From contig NZ_CAMLDD010000003.1 of NCBI RefSeq assembly GCF_946478785.1, forward strand, positions 124,001 through 188,000: DNA of 64,000 bases. Reading direction: 5' to 3'. A program made the position numbers and the translations under genes. Shown one piece after another: positions 1-7,993 of the stretch; position 1 is the stretch's first letter; every line of letters starts with the position of its first letter. This DNA comes from an uncultured Flavobacterium sp. GTDB taxonomy: Bacteria > Bacteroidota > Bacteroidia > Flavobacteriales > Flavobacteriaceae. The notes below the pieces were generated by a model. It ran no database searches. It had not been told where the DNA came from and worked only from the letters and a program-made list of their open reading frames with translations.

Positions 1-510
1 AGCCGTAATCATAATAGTTAAAGCTCCCTCAACACCATTTGTCATACCCACAGCCGTTAAAATAGAATCGACAGAGAATATCAAATCAATCAGCAAAATT
101 TGAAAGATGACATTCGCAAAACTTTTTTTTGCTGCTGTTTTCAATGTTTTTTCCTCTTCGCCATGGTGATCCACTTTTTCACTGATTTCTTTTGTGCTTT
201 TATAGATTAAAAACAATCCTCCTAAAAATAAAATAACTGCCTGCCCGGTAAAATCGGCTTCCAGCCATCCCCAATGAATACTCAAAATTGTCGCCTTCAT
301 GGCAATCAAATAAGAGATTCCCATCAATAAAGCAATACGCATGAACATCGCTAAAAACAAACCGATTCTAGTTGCTTTTTTGCGCTCTTCCTCTGGCAGT
401 TTTCCGGTTACAATCGAAATAAAAATAATATTGTCAATTCCTAAAATAATTTCAAGAAAAGTTAGTGTCAATAAGGCAATCCATGCATCAGGATTCAAAA
501 ATACTTCCAT
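1..510 (-). CDS. TerC family integral membrane protein (3' end cut by window edge)
   Basis: Reading the minus strand from the ATG at 510 gives 170 codons that run off the window, so the C-terminus is missing. The protein opens with a hydrophobic helix holding the motif EIILGIDNIIF near residue 20, and a second acidic motif, LIDLIFSVDSI, comes near residue 145. These paired acidic membrane motifs are the hallmark of the TerC/Alx family, linked in other bacteria to tellurite resistance and manganese export. The stretch between has a charged loop (HHGEEEK) typical of flavobacterial members. It lies 26 bp downstream of a small lipoprotein gene on the same strand and may be co-transcribed. Family membership is firm; the ion handled is not known. 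Confidence 0.9.
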   Translation of the reverse strand, partial: MEVFLNPDAWIALLTLTFLEIILGIDNIIFISIVTGKLPEEERKKATRIGLFLAMFMRIALLMGISYLIAMKATILSIHWGWLEADFTGQAVILFLGGLFLIYKSTKEISEKVDHHGEEEKTLKTAAKKSFANVIFQILLIDLIFSVDSILTAVGMTNGVEGALTIMITA

Positions 511-536
511 TTTAAAAGTTTTATATTACTATAAAA

Positions 537-908
537 TTAATCAATTTTAATAACAGTTCCGCGCTGTTTTTCTTCTGAGCCCATCATCCCAAATTCAAAC
601 GTATACGAATCCTTCGAAGTCGTTAAAATTTTCATACTGATTGCTTTCTCCTCGGCCATATTTTTCGGGTGTTTTTTTTGCAAAACATATTCGCAGTCAC
701 TTACCCAGCGCACGGTTGAGGTATCAGTTTTTCCTTCAAAAGTTTCAATCTCAATATTGTCTTTGCGTTCGAAAAAGGTCGTTTTCTTTACGCCGTCAAC
801 TTCATATTCAAATTTGAATTTTCCGTTTTTAAAATCCTTGCAATTGCGCTCCGCATCATAACACGACATTAGTGACAATAGTGGAAGGAGAAATAGTATT
901 TTTTTCAT
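537..908 (-). CDS. Small predicted lipoprotein
   Basis: About 123 residues from the ATG at 908. The N-terminus is a lipoprotein signal peptide (MKKILFLLPLLSLMSC) with the lipid-modified Cys near residue 16. A longer reading frame opens at 935, but the signal peptide begins at the internal Met, which decides the start. The mature part is charged, with two further Cys that could form a disulfide, and no catalytic motif. It resembles a short flavobacterial lipoprotein family that I recall being mislabelled in databases as DNA topoisomerase IV; nothing here supports a topoisomerase role. Its function is unknown. The location, inner or outer membrane lipoprotein, is inferred from the lipobox. Confidence 0.8.
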   Translation of the reverse strand: MKKILFLLPLLSLMSCYDAERNCKDFKNGKFKFEYEVDGVKKTTFFERKDNIEIETFEGKTDTSTVRWVSDCEYVLQKKHPKNMAEEKAISMKILTTSKDSYTFEFGMMGSEEKQRGTVIKID

Positions 909-991
909 TTTAAATTGTTGGTTTTTTAGGAGCATGATCCTGCTTTCCGTTGCAAACGAAGTTCACTGAACTCCGCTCTAAAATATAAATA

Positions 992-1043
992 AAGTGAAGT
1001 AATCTTTTTATTTTTAAAGAAAAAATAAAAAGGATTTCCACTT
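992..1043 (-). terminator. Long A/T hairpin, probable terminator of the DinB-like gene
   Basis: Two arms of about 24 nt (992-1016 and 1020-1043) pair with a few mismatches around a very short loop. The minus-strand arm ends in a T-rich run. It lies 30 bp beyond the stop of the gene at 1074-1649. The stem has few G-C pairs, so a terminator role is likely but not certain. Confidence 0.45.
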
Positions 1044-1073
1044 AATCAGGGCTAGGCTTCAGAATAATAAGAA

Positions 1074-1649
1074 CTACTTTAATCTTTCTAATTCATCATC
1101 TGTAAAGTTCTTGATTTCTTTTTCTTTTGCAAACTTTTCAGCGTTGTAATTTCCGGATTTGTTTCTCGGAATTGATAAACTGTTCCAATCTCCACTTTTC
1201 AGTTGTTTCGCATAAAAAACAATTTGGCCAATATGATAAGGATAATGTGCCAATTGACGATTAATAGCTTCAATAACCGTGTGGCCTTCATTTCTGATAT
1301 AAATAATATCCGAAAGCTGTTCCGGTTTTAAACTGCTCAAAGCATTGTGGAAACAATCCCAGCCTTTATTCCAAGTTGCTAAAACTTCTTCTTTGGATTG
1401 TAAATCATTTTCGAATTCAGCATCACGATTACGCCATTCTTTTTCACCATCAGAAGTTAAAAAATCGGTCCAGCGTGAAAGCATGTTGCCGGAAATATGT
1501 TTAATGATGGTGGCAATGCTGTTTGTATCTTCGTTTACAACAACAAAAAGCTGTTCCGGTTCTAATTGATCGATTGCTTTTTCTCCTAGCATTTTATAAT
1601 ACAAAAACTGTTTTTTAACGCTTTCTAAATAAGATTCATTAGTTTCCAT
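1074..1649 (-). CDS. DUF1572 / DinB-like four-helix protein
   Basis: A 191-residue protein of the DinB/YfiT superfamily, DUF1572 type. The metal-binding histidine triad expected of this fold is visible: H51 in the KHISGN motif, then H135 and H139 in AHYPYHIGQ. The motif IEAINRQLAHYPYHIGQIV is diagnostic. These small four-helix bundles bind a divalent metal; some act as thiol-dependent S-transferases (bacillithiol or similar), but the substrate of this subfamily is unknown. It sits just downstream of the pentapeptide gene on the same strand with a 2-bp gap, so it may be the last gene of the toxin-antitoxin operon transcript. Confidence 0.85.
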   Translation of the reverse strand: METNESYLESVKKQFLYYKMLGEKAIDQLEPEQLFVVVNEDTNSIATIIKHISGNMLSRWTDFLTSDGEKEWRNRDAEFENDLQSKEEVLATWNKGWDCFHNALSSLKPEQLSDIIYIRNEGHTVIEAINRQLAHYPYHIGQIVFYAKQLKSGDWNSLSIPRNKSGNYNAEKFAKEKEIKNFTDDELERLK

Positions 1650-1651
1650 AA

Positions 1652-2224
1652 TTAAACAATTTTAATGTCATACTTATCTAGAAGCCCCACAATTCCCTGA
1701 TTAGAAAATTGTGCTTTTCGCATCGGATTAAATTCGGGATCAATTTTGTAATTGTAAGCCGTTCTAAAATTAACCAATGCCAATTGTGTGTCATTAAAAA
1801 TAGCACCATCCAAATCACAGTTGTCAAAAACTGAACTGGTTAGATTGGTTCCTATAAAAGAAACTTCTCTCACAGAACAGTTGATGAATTTGGTTTTGGG
1901 CATTTTTTTGTTGGAGAAAATACCATAATCCAAAGCAGTTTCTTCAAAATAAACCTGGAATAAAAAATCGTCACATTCGTTAAAAGCGATTCCTAGAAGT
2001 TTGCAGTTTTTAAAAGTTACGTTTTTCAAACTTGTTCCTGATAAACTTGTCATCGATAAGTTACAGTCAATAAATTCGCAGTCTAAAAAGGTATTGTAGG
2101 CAAAATTACTGTTAGAAAAATCACAATTTTTAAAAACACAATCCTCAAACTCCCGATTGTTTATTTTTTTGTCAATATAAATGACTTTTTCAAAGGTTTT
2201 CTGAATGTGAATTAAGCTTTCCAT
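1652..2224 (-). CDS. Pentapeptide-repeat protein
   Basis: 190 residues with pentapeptide repeats from about residue 25 to 150. Groups such as CVFKN, CDFSN, SNFAY, CEFID and CNLSM show the A(D/N)LXX-like pattern with F or L at the centre, which predicts a right-handed quadrilateral beta-helix. Members of this fold include DNA-mimic gyrase protectors (Qnr, MfpA), but many have no known role. Its start overlaps the end of the RelE/ParE-type toxin gene by 13 bp, so the two are translationally coupled. No signal peptide is seen, suggesting a cytoplasmic protein. Confidence 0.85.
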   Translation of the reverse strand: MESLIHIQKTFEKVIYIDKKINNREFEDCVFKNCDFSNSNFAYNTFLDCEFIDCNLSMTSLSGTSLKNVTFKNCKLLGIAFNECDDFLFQVYFEETALDYGIFSNKKMPKTKFINCSVREVSFIGTNLTSSVFDNCDLDGAIFNDTQLALVNFRTAYNYKIDPEFNPMRKAQFSNQGIVGLLDKYDIKIV

Positions 2225-2526
2225 GAATGTTTTTTGGATTTTCTTGCGTTGTGGCGTACTCGAAGAATGTAAATAATATCGTTTGTTATTTGATATGAAA
2301 CAGCATGATCGTAAACAGAGTATACTCTAAAACTGCCATCGTTGGTCGTTTTTTGTTTGTCAGGTTTGTAAATTTCCGGCTGCGTTTTTAGTATTTCAGT
2401 GCTTTCAAAAATCGTATTAACTACTTTATCTGCAATTGTAATAGATTTGCTTTCAAAGAAAATGTAAAAATGAATGTCTTCCAATTGATTTAAAGCATCG
2501 CTTGACCAAATTATTTTCTTCCCCAT
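2212..2526 (-). CDS. RelE/ParE-family toxin
   Basis: 104 residues with the typical RelE/ParE layout. It starts with a beta strand plus the motif SSDALNQLEDIHFYI (residues 8-22), a helix pair follows, and a C-terminal strand reads ILRVRHNARKSKKH. The R-V-R-H end resembles the arginine/histidine face of ParE-like toxins. It overlaps the upstream antitoxin gene by 16 bp and the downstream pentapeptide gene by 13 bp, giving a tightly coupled three-gene unit. ParE members poison gyrase and RelE members cut mRNA; sequence alone does not separate them here. Confidence 0.85.
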   Translation of the reverse strand: MGKKIIWSSDALNQLEDIHFYIFFESKSITIADKVVNTIFESTEILKTQPEIYKPDKQKTTNDGSFRVYSVYDHAVSYQITNDIIYILRVRHNARKSKKHSWKA

Positions 2527-2741
2527 TTTTTGGCAATTTCTTTGGCTTGATCTTCAGTATAAAAATTACCGTTTTTAATATTTTCTAAGGCACTTTCAAT
2601 ATCTAAATTGTATGCTGCGTCCGAGTCAACATTTGAGTTGTTGACGGATTGTAAAAGGTGTTTTAATTTTTCGACAAAAGAAGGGTCTTTTACTTTATCA
2701 ATTTCCTGATGAATCCAATTTAATTCTGCTTGAATATCCAT
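2511..2741 (-). CDS. Antitoxin partner of the RelE/ParE toxin
   Basis: 76 residues, mostly helical, with a C-terminal stretch IKNGNFYTEDQAKEIAKKWG. It lies directly upstream of a RelE/ParE-type toxin gene and overlaps it by 16 bp, which is the classic antitoxin-first arrangement. The N-terminus (LNWIHQEIDKVKD) resembles short flavobacterial antitoxins found beside ParE-like toxins. I do not see a clear ribbon-helix-helix or MazE domain, so the role rests mainly on position and size. A second pair of the same type is at 41672-42176. Confidence 0.75.
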   Translation of the reverse strand: MDIQAELNWIHQEIDKVKDPSFVEKLKHLLQSVNNSNVDSDAAYNLDIESALENIKNGNFYTEDQAKEIAKKWGRK

Positions 2742-2768
2742 AATTAAGAATTTTAGTAAAGATACAAA

Positions 2769-2990
2769 TTAGTCGTTAAACAAACCTTTCATAATAATTT
2801 TCAAACCATAAAAAATCAAAAACATACCACTTAAACAAGCCACGATTCCGATTCCTAAAACCAAATAATGCCAGTTCGTATGCTGATTCATAAATGCGTT
2901 ATAAATCAAAGAAGGACCTATAAATAAAAGAGGCAGAGAACCTGATAAATATTTAATTCCTTTTCCTAGTAATTGTTTATTTGTTGCCAT
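2769..2990 (-). CDS. Small two-helix membrane protein (DUF6095-like)
   Basis: From the ATG at 2990 (MATNKQLLGKGIKY) the protein has 73 residues and two transmembrane helices, about residues 14-30 and 42-65, joined by a short polar loop. A longer frame to 3029 exists, but the added residues are not hydrophobic and look untranslated. Size and sequence fit the small flavobacterial family I know as DUF6095, a tentative match from memory. Function is unknown. It follows murQ on the same strand after 74 bp and could belong to its transcript. Confidence 0.7.
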   Translation of the reverse strand: MATNKQLLGKGIKYLSGSLPLLFIGPSLIYNAFMNQHTNWHYLVLGIGIVACLSGMFLIFYGLKIIMKGLFND

Positions 2991-3064
2991 TTTTAATTTT
3001 TTCAGGTTTGAAAAAGTTTCAGGTTCCAAGTTACTAAACTTGCGAACTTTGCAGTTAAACCTTT

Positions 3065-3877
3065 TTAAGCATTATAATTATCAACAGCATTTCGAACACT
3101 GCCGTATTTTTTCAACAACTCAGAAGCTTCTTCATACGAAACTGGAATTTCTCCCATAATCATTTTTACACCTCGATCTACCAATTTGATATTACTCAAT
3201 TGCATATCGACCATTTTATTTCCCTTAACTTTTCCAAGCTGGATCATGGCTGCAGTCGAAATCATGTTTAAAACTAATTTCTGAGCTGTTCCGGCTTTCA
3301 TTCTGGAACTTCCGGTAACGAATTCCGGACCAACTACAACTTCAATAGGAAATTGTGCTGTTAAAGCCAATGGACTTCCTGCATTATTGGTTATACATCC
3401 CGTAAGGATATTATTTTGATTACAGGTTTCTAAACCCCCAATAACATAAGGAGTAGTTCCCGAAGCAGCAATTCCGATAACAACATCATTTGCACCAATG
3501 TTATTCGCCTGCAAATCAATCCAGGCTTGCGTTGCATTGTCTTCCGCATTTTCTACGGCACGACGAATGGCAGTATCCCCACCTGCAATAATTCCGTTTA
3601 CCAAATCAAACGGAACGCCAAAAGTAGGAGGACATTCTGAAGCATCAACGACGCCTAAACGCCCTGAGGTTCCTGCACCGATATAAAATATTCGGCCGCC
3701 ATGTTTTAATTTTGTAACAACTTGTGCTACTAAAGCTTCAATTTGCGGCAATGCTTTTTCGACAGCGTCAGGAACAGTTTTGTCTTCATTATTGATGTTT
3801 GTAAGCAATTCATGAACCGACATTTTTTCTAAATGTTCGTATTTTGAGGATTGTTCTGTAGTTTTTGTAAAGGTCAT
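3065..3877 (-). CDS. murQ: N-acetylmuramic acid 6-phosphate etherase
   Basis: 270 residues of the MurQ family. This SIS-fold enzyme removes the lactate ether from MurNAc-6-phosphate to give GlcNAc-6-phosphate during cell-wall recycling in the cytoplasm. The signature GAGTSGRLGVVDASECPPTFG lies at residues 68-88; its Ser/Gly loop holds the sugar phosphate and its Glu is the expected acid/base. A second SIS motif, GIAASGTTPYV, and the conserved GSSRMKAGTAQK follow. The start at 3877 is preferred over 3910 because a -7 element (minus strand TAACTTTG, 3908-3915) lies just upstream and the longer N-terminus looks random. Confidence 0.95.
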   Translation of the reverse strand: MTFTKTTEQSSKYEHLEKMSVHELLTNINNEDKTVPDAVEKALPQIEALVAQVVTKLKHGGRIFYIGAGTSGRLGVVDASECPPTFGVPFDLVNGIIAGGDTAIRRAVENAEDNATQAWIDLQANNIGANDVVIGIAASGTTPYVIGGLETCNQNNILTGCITNNAGSPLALTAQFPIEVVVGPEFVTGSSRMKAGTAQKLVLNMISTAAMIQLGKVKGNKMVDMQLSNIKLVDRGVKMIMGEIPVSYEEASELLKKYGSVRNAVDNYNA

Positions 3878-3907
3878 TATAGTGTTTGATTGTAAGTTGG
3901 AAAGTCT

Positions 3908-3915
3908 CAAAGTTA
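3908..3915 (-). promoter_or_regulatory. murQ: Probable -7 element for murQ
   Basis: On the minus strand this reads TAACTTTG, a full match to the Bacteroidota -7 consensus TAnnTTTG. It lies 31 bp upstream of the chosen murQ start. No good -33 TTG was found at the usual spacing. Confidence 0.5.
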
Positions 3916-3964
3916 CAAAGTTTTTAGGTCTTGTAATAATGAAATGTCTGGTCTCGAAGTTTTT

Positions 3965-4077
3965 CGCGTGAGGGATAGAAAGAAGCTACCGAAGTAGCCT
4001 GTATAGCCCGACCGAATTTGCGAAAGGCGCATATAAACAGTTTGTTAAATAGCGCCTTTTGTAAATTTGGTCACGCC
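3965..4077. ncRNA. Structured intergenic element, candidate ncRNA or REP-like repeat
   Basis: This G+C-richer stretch between the ZIP gene and murQ folds well. A long hairpin pairs 4010-4030 with 4052-4072. A small hairpin pairs GCTAC (3985-3989) with GTAGC (3994-3998); on the minus strand its loop is C(UUCG)G. GGGATA (3972-3977) can pair with TATAGCCC (4002-4009), and the ends GCGTGA (3966-3971) and TCACGC (4071-4076) close a multi-branch form. It begins 5 bp past the ZIP stop codon, so ZIP transcripts would carry it in the 3' region. I recall similar GTCGGGCTAT...CCCTCACGC elements in other flavobacteria, but cannot confirm this here. Confidence 0.5.
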
Positions 4078-4081
4078 CTTA

Positions 4082-4750
4082 TTATAATAAAAATGCCAAT
4101 AAAATTCCGAGAACGATCATCGAAACTTTGGCAACATTGAATTTATGTCCTTCGCTGCTTTCAAAAATAATAGTCGATGAAATATGAAATAGGATTCCGA
4201 TTACAATAGCGGTTATTTCGGTGTAATAATCGTTTAAAAAAGGTAGGTATTCTGATGCAACTGTTCCAAGCGGAGTCATAATGGCAAAAGTTATCATAAA
4301 AGCAAAAATCGCTTTTTTGTTGAGATTGGCATTGATGAAAAAGGTTGTTAGAATCACGGCAATTGGCAGGTGATGAATGGCGATTCCGATAGCCAGACCA
4401 TGATGATGGCTTACGGGAAAGCCTTCTAAAAAGGCGTGAATGCAAAGACTTATAAAGAGCAGCCACGGAATTTGCGACATTTGTGGATGGCCGTGAACGT
4501 GTCCGTGTTCAGCTCCTTTTGAGAAGAATTCAAGAATGATCTGAAATAAAATTCCGATCATAATAAATAAACCAATATTGTGATTGTGCGATTCGTAGAC
4601 TTCAGGCAACAAATGCATTACGGTTAACGATAATAAGAAAGAACCGCTAAACGCGAGTAATAATTTTAGATTGGTTTTGTTTTTTGGTTTTAAAAACAAA
4701 GCCACGATATAGCCTAAAAGTACAGAAAATAAGGGTAAAAGATAATTCAT
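4082..4750 (-). CDS. ZIP-family divalent metal transporter
   Basis: 222 residues with about eight hydrophobic segments. The metal-site helices of the ZIP family are clear: HAFLEGFPVSHHHG near residues 102-115, followed by IGIAIHHLPIAVI near 120-132. These match the HNxxEG and HxxPEG metal-binding motifs of TM4 and TM5, with variation in the second. A His-rich loop (HGHVHGHP, about residues 82-89) is the usual cytoplasmic metal-sensing loop. Family members import zinc, iron or manganese. The neighbouring methyltransferase at 4766-5530 ends 15 bp upstream on the same strand, so the two may share a transcript. Confidence 0.9.
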   Translation of the reverse strand: MNYLLPLFSVLLGYIVALFLKPKNKTNLKLLLAFSGSFLLSLTVMHLLPEVYESHNHNIGLFIMIGILFQIILEFFSKGAEHGHVHGHPQMSQIPWLLFISLCIHAFLEGFPVSHHHGLAIGIAIHHLPIAVILTTFFINANLNKKAIFAFMITFAIMTPLGTVASEYLPFLNDYYTEITAIVIGILFHISSTIIFESSEGHKFNVAKVSMIVLGILLAFLL

Positions 4751-4765
4751 TGTTGATTTACCAAT

Positions 4766-5530
4766 TTATTTAAAAATCATGATTAATCGTTCGCTTTCGG
4801 TTTTGTGGAATTTTTTGAGTTTGTAATCGCCAAAAATATCTAACAGAAAAATTCCGGCTTCGTCCATTAATTCTTCAAAATCTTTTAAGGTTAGAGCTTT
4901 TACTTTTTCGGTAAAATGATATTTTCTGCCTTGATCTTCAAAATCAATTTCTTTAAAAATATGTCCATCTTCAACGTATCTTTTGATTTTAAAATCGATT
5001 CCGTCAACTGTTTTTACTTCTTCTGGAACTAAAGTTTCGATTACGTTTGCCACATTCATAAAATCAATTACGGCAAAACCATATTCAGATAAACTTTCCT
5101 TTATGGCTCTTAAAGTGGTTAAGTTGTCTTCGTCACTTTCGAAATAACCAAAGCTGGTAAACAAATTAAAAATAGCGTCGAATTTTTCTTCGAACGGCTC
5201 ACGCATATCATGAACTTTAAAGTGCAGTGTTTCGTTGCTGTTTTTGCTGGCTTCGGCGATGCTGTTTTCAGACAGATCAGCGCCTAAAACATCAAATCCA
5301 AGTTGATTTAAATAAATAGAATGGCGGCCTTTTCCGCAGGCTAAATCCAATACTTTTGCTTTTTCAGGCAAGTTTAGATAATGCGTCAGGTTGTCCATGA
5401 AAATCTGCGCTTCCCTGTAATTTCGATCTTTATAAAGAATGTGATAATACGGAGTATCAAACCATGATGTAAACCAGTTTTCGGTATTACGATCCTGATT
5501 AGGTGTTGATGAGTTGGGCGCGTCAGACAT
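4766..5530 (-). CDS. Class I SAM-dependent methyltransferase
   Basis: 254 residues. Motif I (VLDLACGKGRHSIYL, residues 60-74) and the acidic end of strand 2 (LGADLS) mark a Rossmann-type SAM-binding fold. DAIFNLFTSFGYF (about 135-147) corresponds to motif IV. The N-terminal sequence W-F-T-S-W-F-D-T-P-Y-Y-H is characteristic of a Bacteroidota methyltransferase group of unknown substrate. The C-terminal half has beta strands typical of the small-molecule methyltransferase branch. Its promoter region is shared with the divergent RNA methyltransferase at 5672. Confidence 0.85.
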   Translation of the reverse strand: MSDAPNSSTPNQDRNTENWFTSWFDTPYYHILYKDRNYREAQIFMDNLTHYLNLPEKAKVLDLACGKGRHSIYLNQLGFDVLGADLSENSIAEASKNSNETLHFKVHDMREPFEEKFDAIFNLFTSFGYFESDEDNLTTLRAIKESLSEYGFAVIDFMNVANVIETLVPEEVKTVDGIDFKIKRYVEDGHIFKEIDFEDQGRKYHFTEKVKALTLKDFEELMDEAGIFLLDIFGDYKLKKFHKTESERLIMIFK

Positions 5531-5560
5531 TTATTCTATTTCAATTAATTTAAAGTCCGG

Positions 5561-5579
5561 CAAATTTAGTGTATTTTTG
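5561..5579. promoter_or_regulatory. Divergent pair of -7 elements
   Basis: 5572-5579 reads TATTTTTG on the plus strand, facing the RNA methyltransferase gene. 5561-5568 reads TAAATTTG on the minus strand, facing the methyltransferase at 4766-5530. Both match TAnnTTTG and lie back to back, three bases apart. No clear -33 element was found for either. Confidence 0.5.
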
Positions 5580-5671
5580 CCGAAAAATAACTATTTCGCG
5601 ACGATACCTAATAACAATGTTGTGATGTAGAGATGCACAGCTGTGCATCTTTAATGATGGAATTTATAAAG

Positions 5672-6835
5672 ATGGAAGAAAATTTTAGAATGATAGCCAA
5701 ATGTTTTTTTGGTTTTGAAGAAATATTAGAAAAGGAATTACGTGATCTTGGTGCTCAGGATGTAGAGAAAGGGGTAAGAATGGTCAGTTTTAAAGGCGAT
5801 AAAGGTTTTATGTACAAAGCCAATTTGTCACTGCGAACGGCACTTAAAGTTTTAAAACCAATTTATTCGTTCAGGGCAAACAACGAACAGGCATTATACA
5901 AAGGAATTTCGGGCGTAAACTGGTCGAAATTGCTAAATGCCAACCAAACTTTTGTAATTGATGCAACCGTGCATTCTACCTATTTTAATCACTCTGAGTT
6001 TGTTTCTCAAAAATGTAAGGATGCAATTGTAGATCAGTTTAGAGAAAGAACCGGACAAAGGCCAAGCATTGATAAGGCTTTTCCGGACTTAAGAATCAAC
6101 GTTCATATCGATAAAGATCAGGTTTCGGTTGCTTTGGATACTTCTGGAAATTCATTGCATCAGCGTGGTTACAGAACCGCTACGAATATTGCACCGATCA
6201 ATGAAGTTTTAGCAGCAGGAATTCTGTTGTTATCTGGTTGGGAAGGGCAAAGTCACTTTTTAGACCCGATGTGCGGATCGGGAACTTTTTTGGCAGAAGC
6301 AGCGATGATTGCCTGTAATATTCCGGCAAACATCAACAGAAAAGAGTTTGCTTTCGAAAAATGGAAAGACTGGGACAATGATTTGTTCGATCAGATTGTA
6401 AACAGCCTAATGAAAAAAACAAAGGAGTTTCATTACACCATTAAAGGTTTTGACAAAGCACCAAGTGCAGTAAACAAAGCCAAAGATAATATCAGAAATG
6501 CTAATTTAGAAGATTACATTACGGTTTCAGAAGATAATTTTTTTGACACTGAAAAAGCAGTTGAGGGAAAATTGCATATGGCTTTTAATCCGCCATACGA
6601 TGAGCGTCTGGATATTCATATGGAAGAATTCTATAAAAATATCGGCGATACTTTAAAGAAAAGCTACCCGGGAACAAATGCTTGGTTTATAACTGCAAAT
6701 CTTGAGGCTTTGAAATTTGTAGGATTAAAACCATCCAGAAAAATCAAGCTTTTCAACGCAAGTCTTGAAGCACGTTTGGTAAAATACGAAATGTACGAAG
6801 GAAGCAAGAGAACGAAATTTCAGGTTTCTGAGTAA
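5672..6835 (+). CDS. THUMP-domain class I RNA methyltransferase (RlmL/YpsC-like)
   Basis: 387 residues from the ATG at 5672. The N-terminal region begins MIAKCFFGFEEILEKELRDLG, the typical opening of the ferredoxin-like plus THUMP module that binds RNA (about residues 1-160). The SAM domain has motif I, LDPMCGSGTF, near residue 196 and the catalytic NPPYDERL motif near 305, as in guanine-N2 methyltransferases. The nearest known roles are m2G methylation of 23S rRNA (N-terminal half of RlmL) or of tRNA; the target here is unproven. An earlier in-frame ATG at 5633 adds a short unconserved stretch and is not favoured. Confidence 0.9.
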   Translation: MEENFRMIAKCFFGFEEILEKELRDLGAQDVEKGVRMVSFKGDKGFMYKANLSLRTALKVLKPIYSFRANNEQALYKGISGVNWSKLLNANQTFVIDATVHSTYFNHSEFVSQKCKDAIVDQFRERTGQRPSIDKAFPDLRINVHIDKDQVSVALDTSGNSLHQRGYRTATNIAPINEVLAAGILLLSGWEGQSHFLDPMCGSGTFLAEAAMIACNIPANINRKEFAFEKWKDWDNDLFDQIVNSLMKKTKEFHYTIKGFDKAPSAVNKAKDNIRNANLEDYITVSEDNFFDTEKAVEGKLHMAFNPPYDERLDIHMEEFYKNIGDTLKKSYPGTNAWFITANLEALKFVGLKPSRKIKLFNASLEARLVKYEMYEGSKRTKFQVSE

Positions 6836-6985
6836 GGGTGTGAGTTACTAGGACGCTAAGTTTTTTAGGTTATTCATAATTATTTAACTTAGCAACTAAA
6901 AAAATAATTTAAGGTTTAGTAAAATTAGATTCTAAATAAAACTTAGAATCTTTGTACCTCAGAACCTTAACAACTTTTAAAAAAA

Positions 6986-7222
6986 ATGACAAAACTACAA
7001 ATCAGAGCTTTTTTATATCAATTAGGATGTTTCGCAATTTTATTTATTCTGGGAAGATTTATAATTGCAGCATATTCAGGTTTAACCGGTATTTGGATTC
7101 CTATGACTGCCTTTATAATAGCAACTTTAATTGCGCCACAATTTAAGGCTTTGAAAACCAAAGATGGCGAAAAGCTTTTTATGAAATGGATTTTCATAAA
7201 AGGAATTAAAGAAATAGGATAA
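6986..7222 (+). CDS. Small membrane protein, function unknown
   Basis: 78 residues with two hydrophobic helices, about residues 12-32 and 37-52, followed by a basic tail (KWIFIKGIKEIG). The short gap to the racemase gene at 7235 (12 bp) suggests a shared transcript. No catalytic motif or named family was recognised. Coding character is supported by the intact frame and the clean membrane topology. The overlapping frame at 6952-7146 is a shadow of this gene. Confidence 0.75.
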   Translation: MTKLQIRAFLYQLGCFAILFILGRFIIAAYSGLTGIWIPMTAFIIATLIAPQFKALKTKDGEKLFMKWIFIKGIKEIG

Positions 7223-7234
7223 CTGAAGATTTAT

Positions 7235-7927
7235 ATGAGGAAAATTGGGCTTATAGGTGGTATTAGTTGGGTTTCTACAGCAGATTATTACAAACTTATA
7301 AATGAAGGTATAAATAAAAAAATGGGAGGATTGAACTTCTCAGAATGTTTAATTTATTCGTTCAATTATGCTGATATAAAAAAGAATAACGACACAAATA
7401 ATTGGGATTCTACTTTTGAAATGCTTTTTAGAGCCTGTGAATTCTTAAAATCGGGCGGGGCAGAAGCAATTATTTTGTGTGCCAATACCATGCATCTTAT
7501 CGCTGATAGACTGGAAAAAGCTATTGATCTGCCTCTTATTCATATCGCCACGGCAACAGCTGTTGAAATTCAGAAACAAGAAATTAAAAAAGTCGGTTTG
7601 TTAGGAACCAAGTTTACGATGGAACTTGATTTTTTTAAAGATAAATTGAAAGATAAAGAGATTGAAACTATAATTCCGGAAAATCAGGAAGATAAAGATT
7701 TTATTCACACTACAATTTTTGAAGAATTAGGACGAGGACACGTTACTGCAGAAACTAAAAAAAGGTACTTAGAAATTGCAAATCAACTAATAAAAAATGG
7801 AGCTGAGGGAATTATTTTAGGCTGTACTGAAATTCCTTTAGTAATTAAGCCGGAAGATATTTCTGTTCCGGTTTTTGATACGGCTCTGATACATTCAAAT
7901 GCAGCAGTTGAATTTCAATTGTCTTAA
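7235..7927 (+). CDS. Aspartate/glutamate racemase family protein
   Basis: 230 residues of the Asp/Glu racemase superfamily. The N-terminus IGLIGGISWVSTADYY is typical of the RacX/YgeA branch. The two catalytic cysteines are present: one in ILCANTMHLI (about residue 84), the other in LGCTEIPLV (about residue 189). These interconvert L- and D-amino acids by a two-base mechanism without a cofactor. YgeA-type enzymes act on homoserine, lysine and other residues, so the substrate may not be aspartate. A strong hairpin terminator follows directly after the stop. Confidence 0.9.
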   Translation: MRKIGLIGGISWVSTADYYKLINEGINKKMGGLNFSECLIYSFNYADIKKNNDTNNWDSTFEMLFRACEFLKSGGAEAIILCANTMHLIADRLEKAIDLPLIHIATATAVEIQKQEIKKVGLLGTKFTMELDFFKDKLKDKEIETIIPENQEDKDFIHTTIFEELGRGHVTAETKKRYLEIANQLIKNGAEGIILGCTEIPLVIKPEDISVPVFDTALIHSNAAVEFQLS

Positions 7928-7932
7928 ATGAG

Positions 7933-7980
7933 AACGACGAATTCATTATCTGGGATATAGTGAATTCGTCGTTTTTTATT
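7933..7980 (+). terminator. Rho-independent terminator after the racemase gene
   Basis: A perfect 13-bp stem pairs 7933-7945 (AACGACGAATTCA) with 7961-7973, with a 15-nt loop, followed by a T-rich run. It separates this gene from the convergent gene ending at 7994. Confidence 0.9.
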
Positions 7981-7993
7981 TTAAAAAAAAAAA

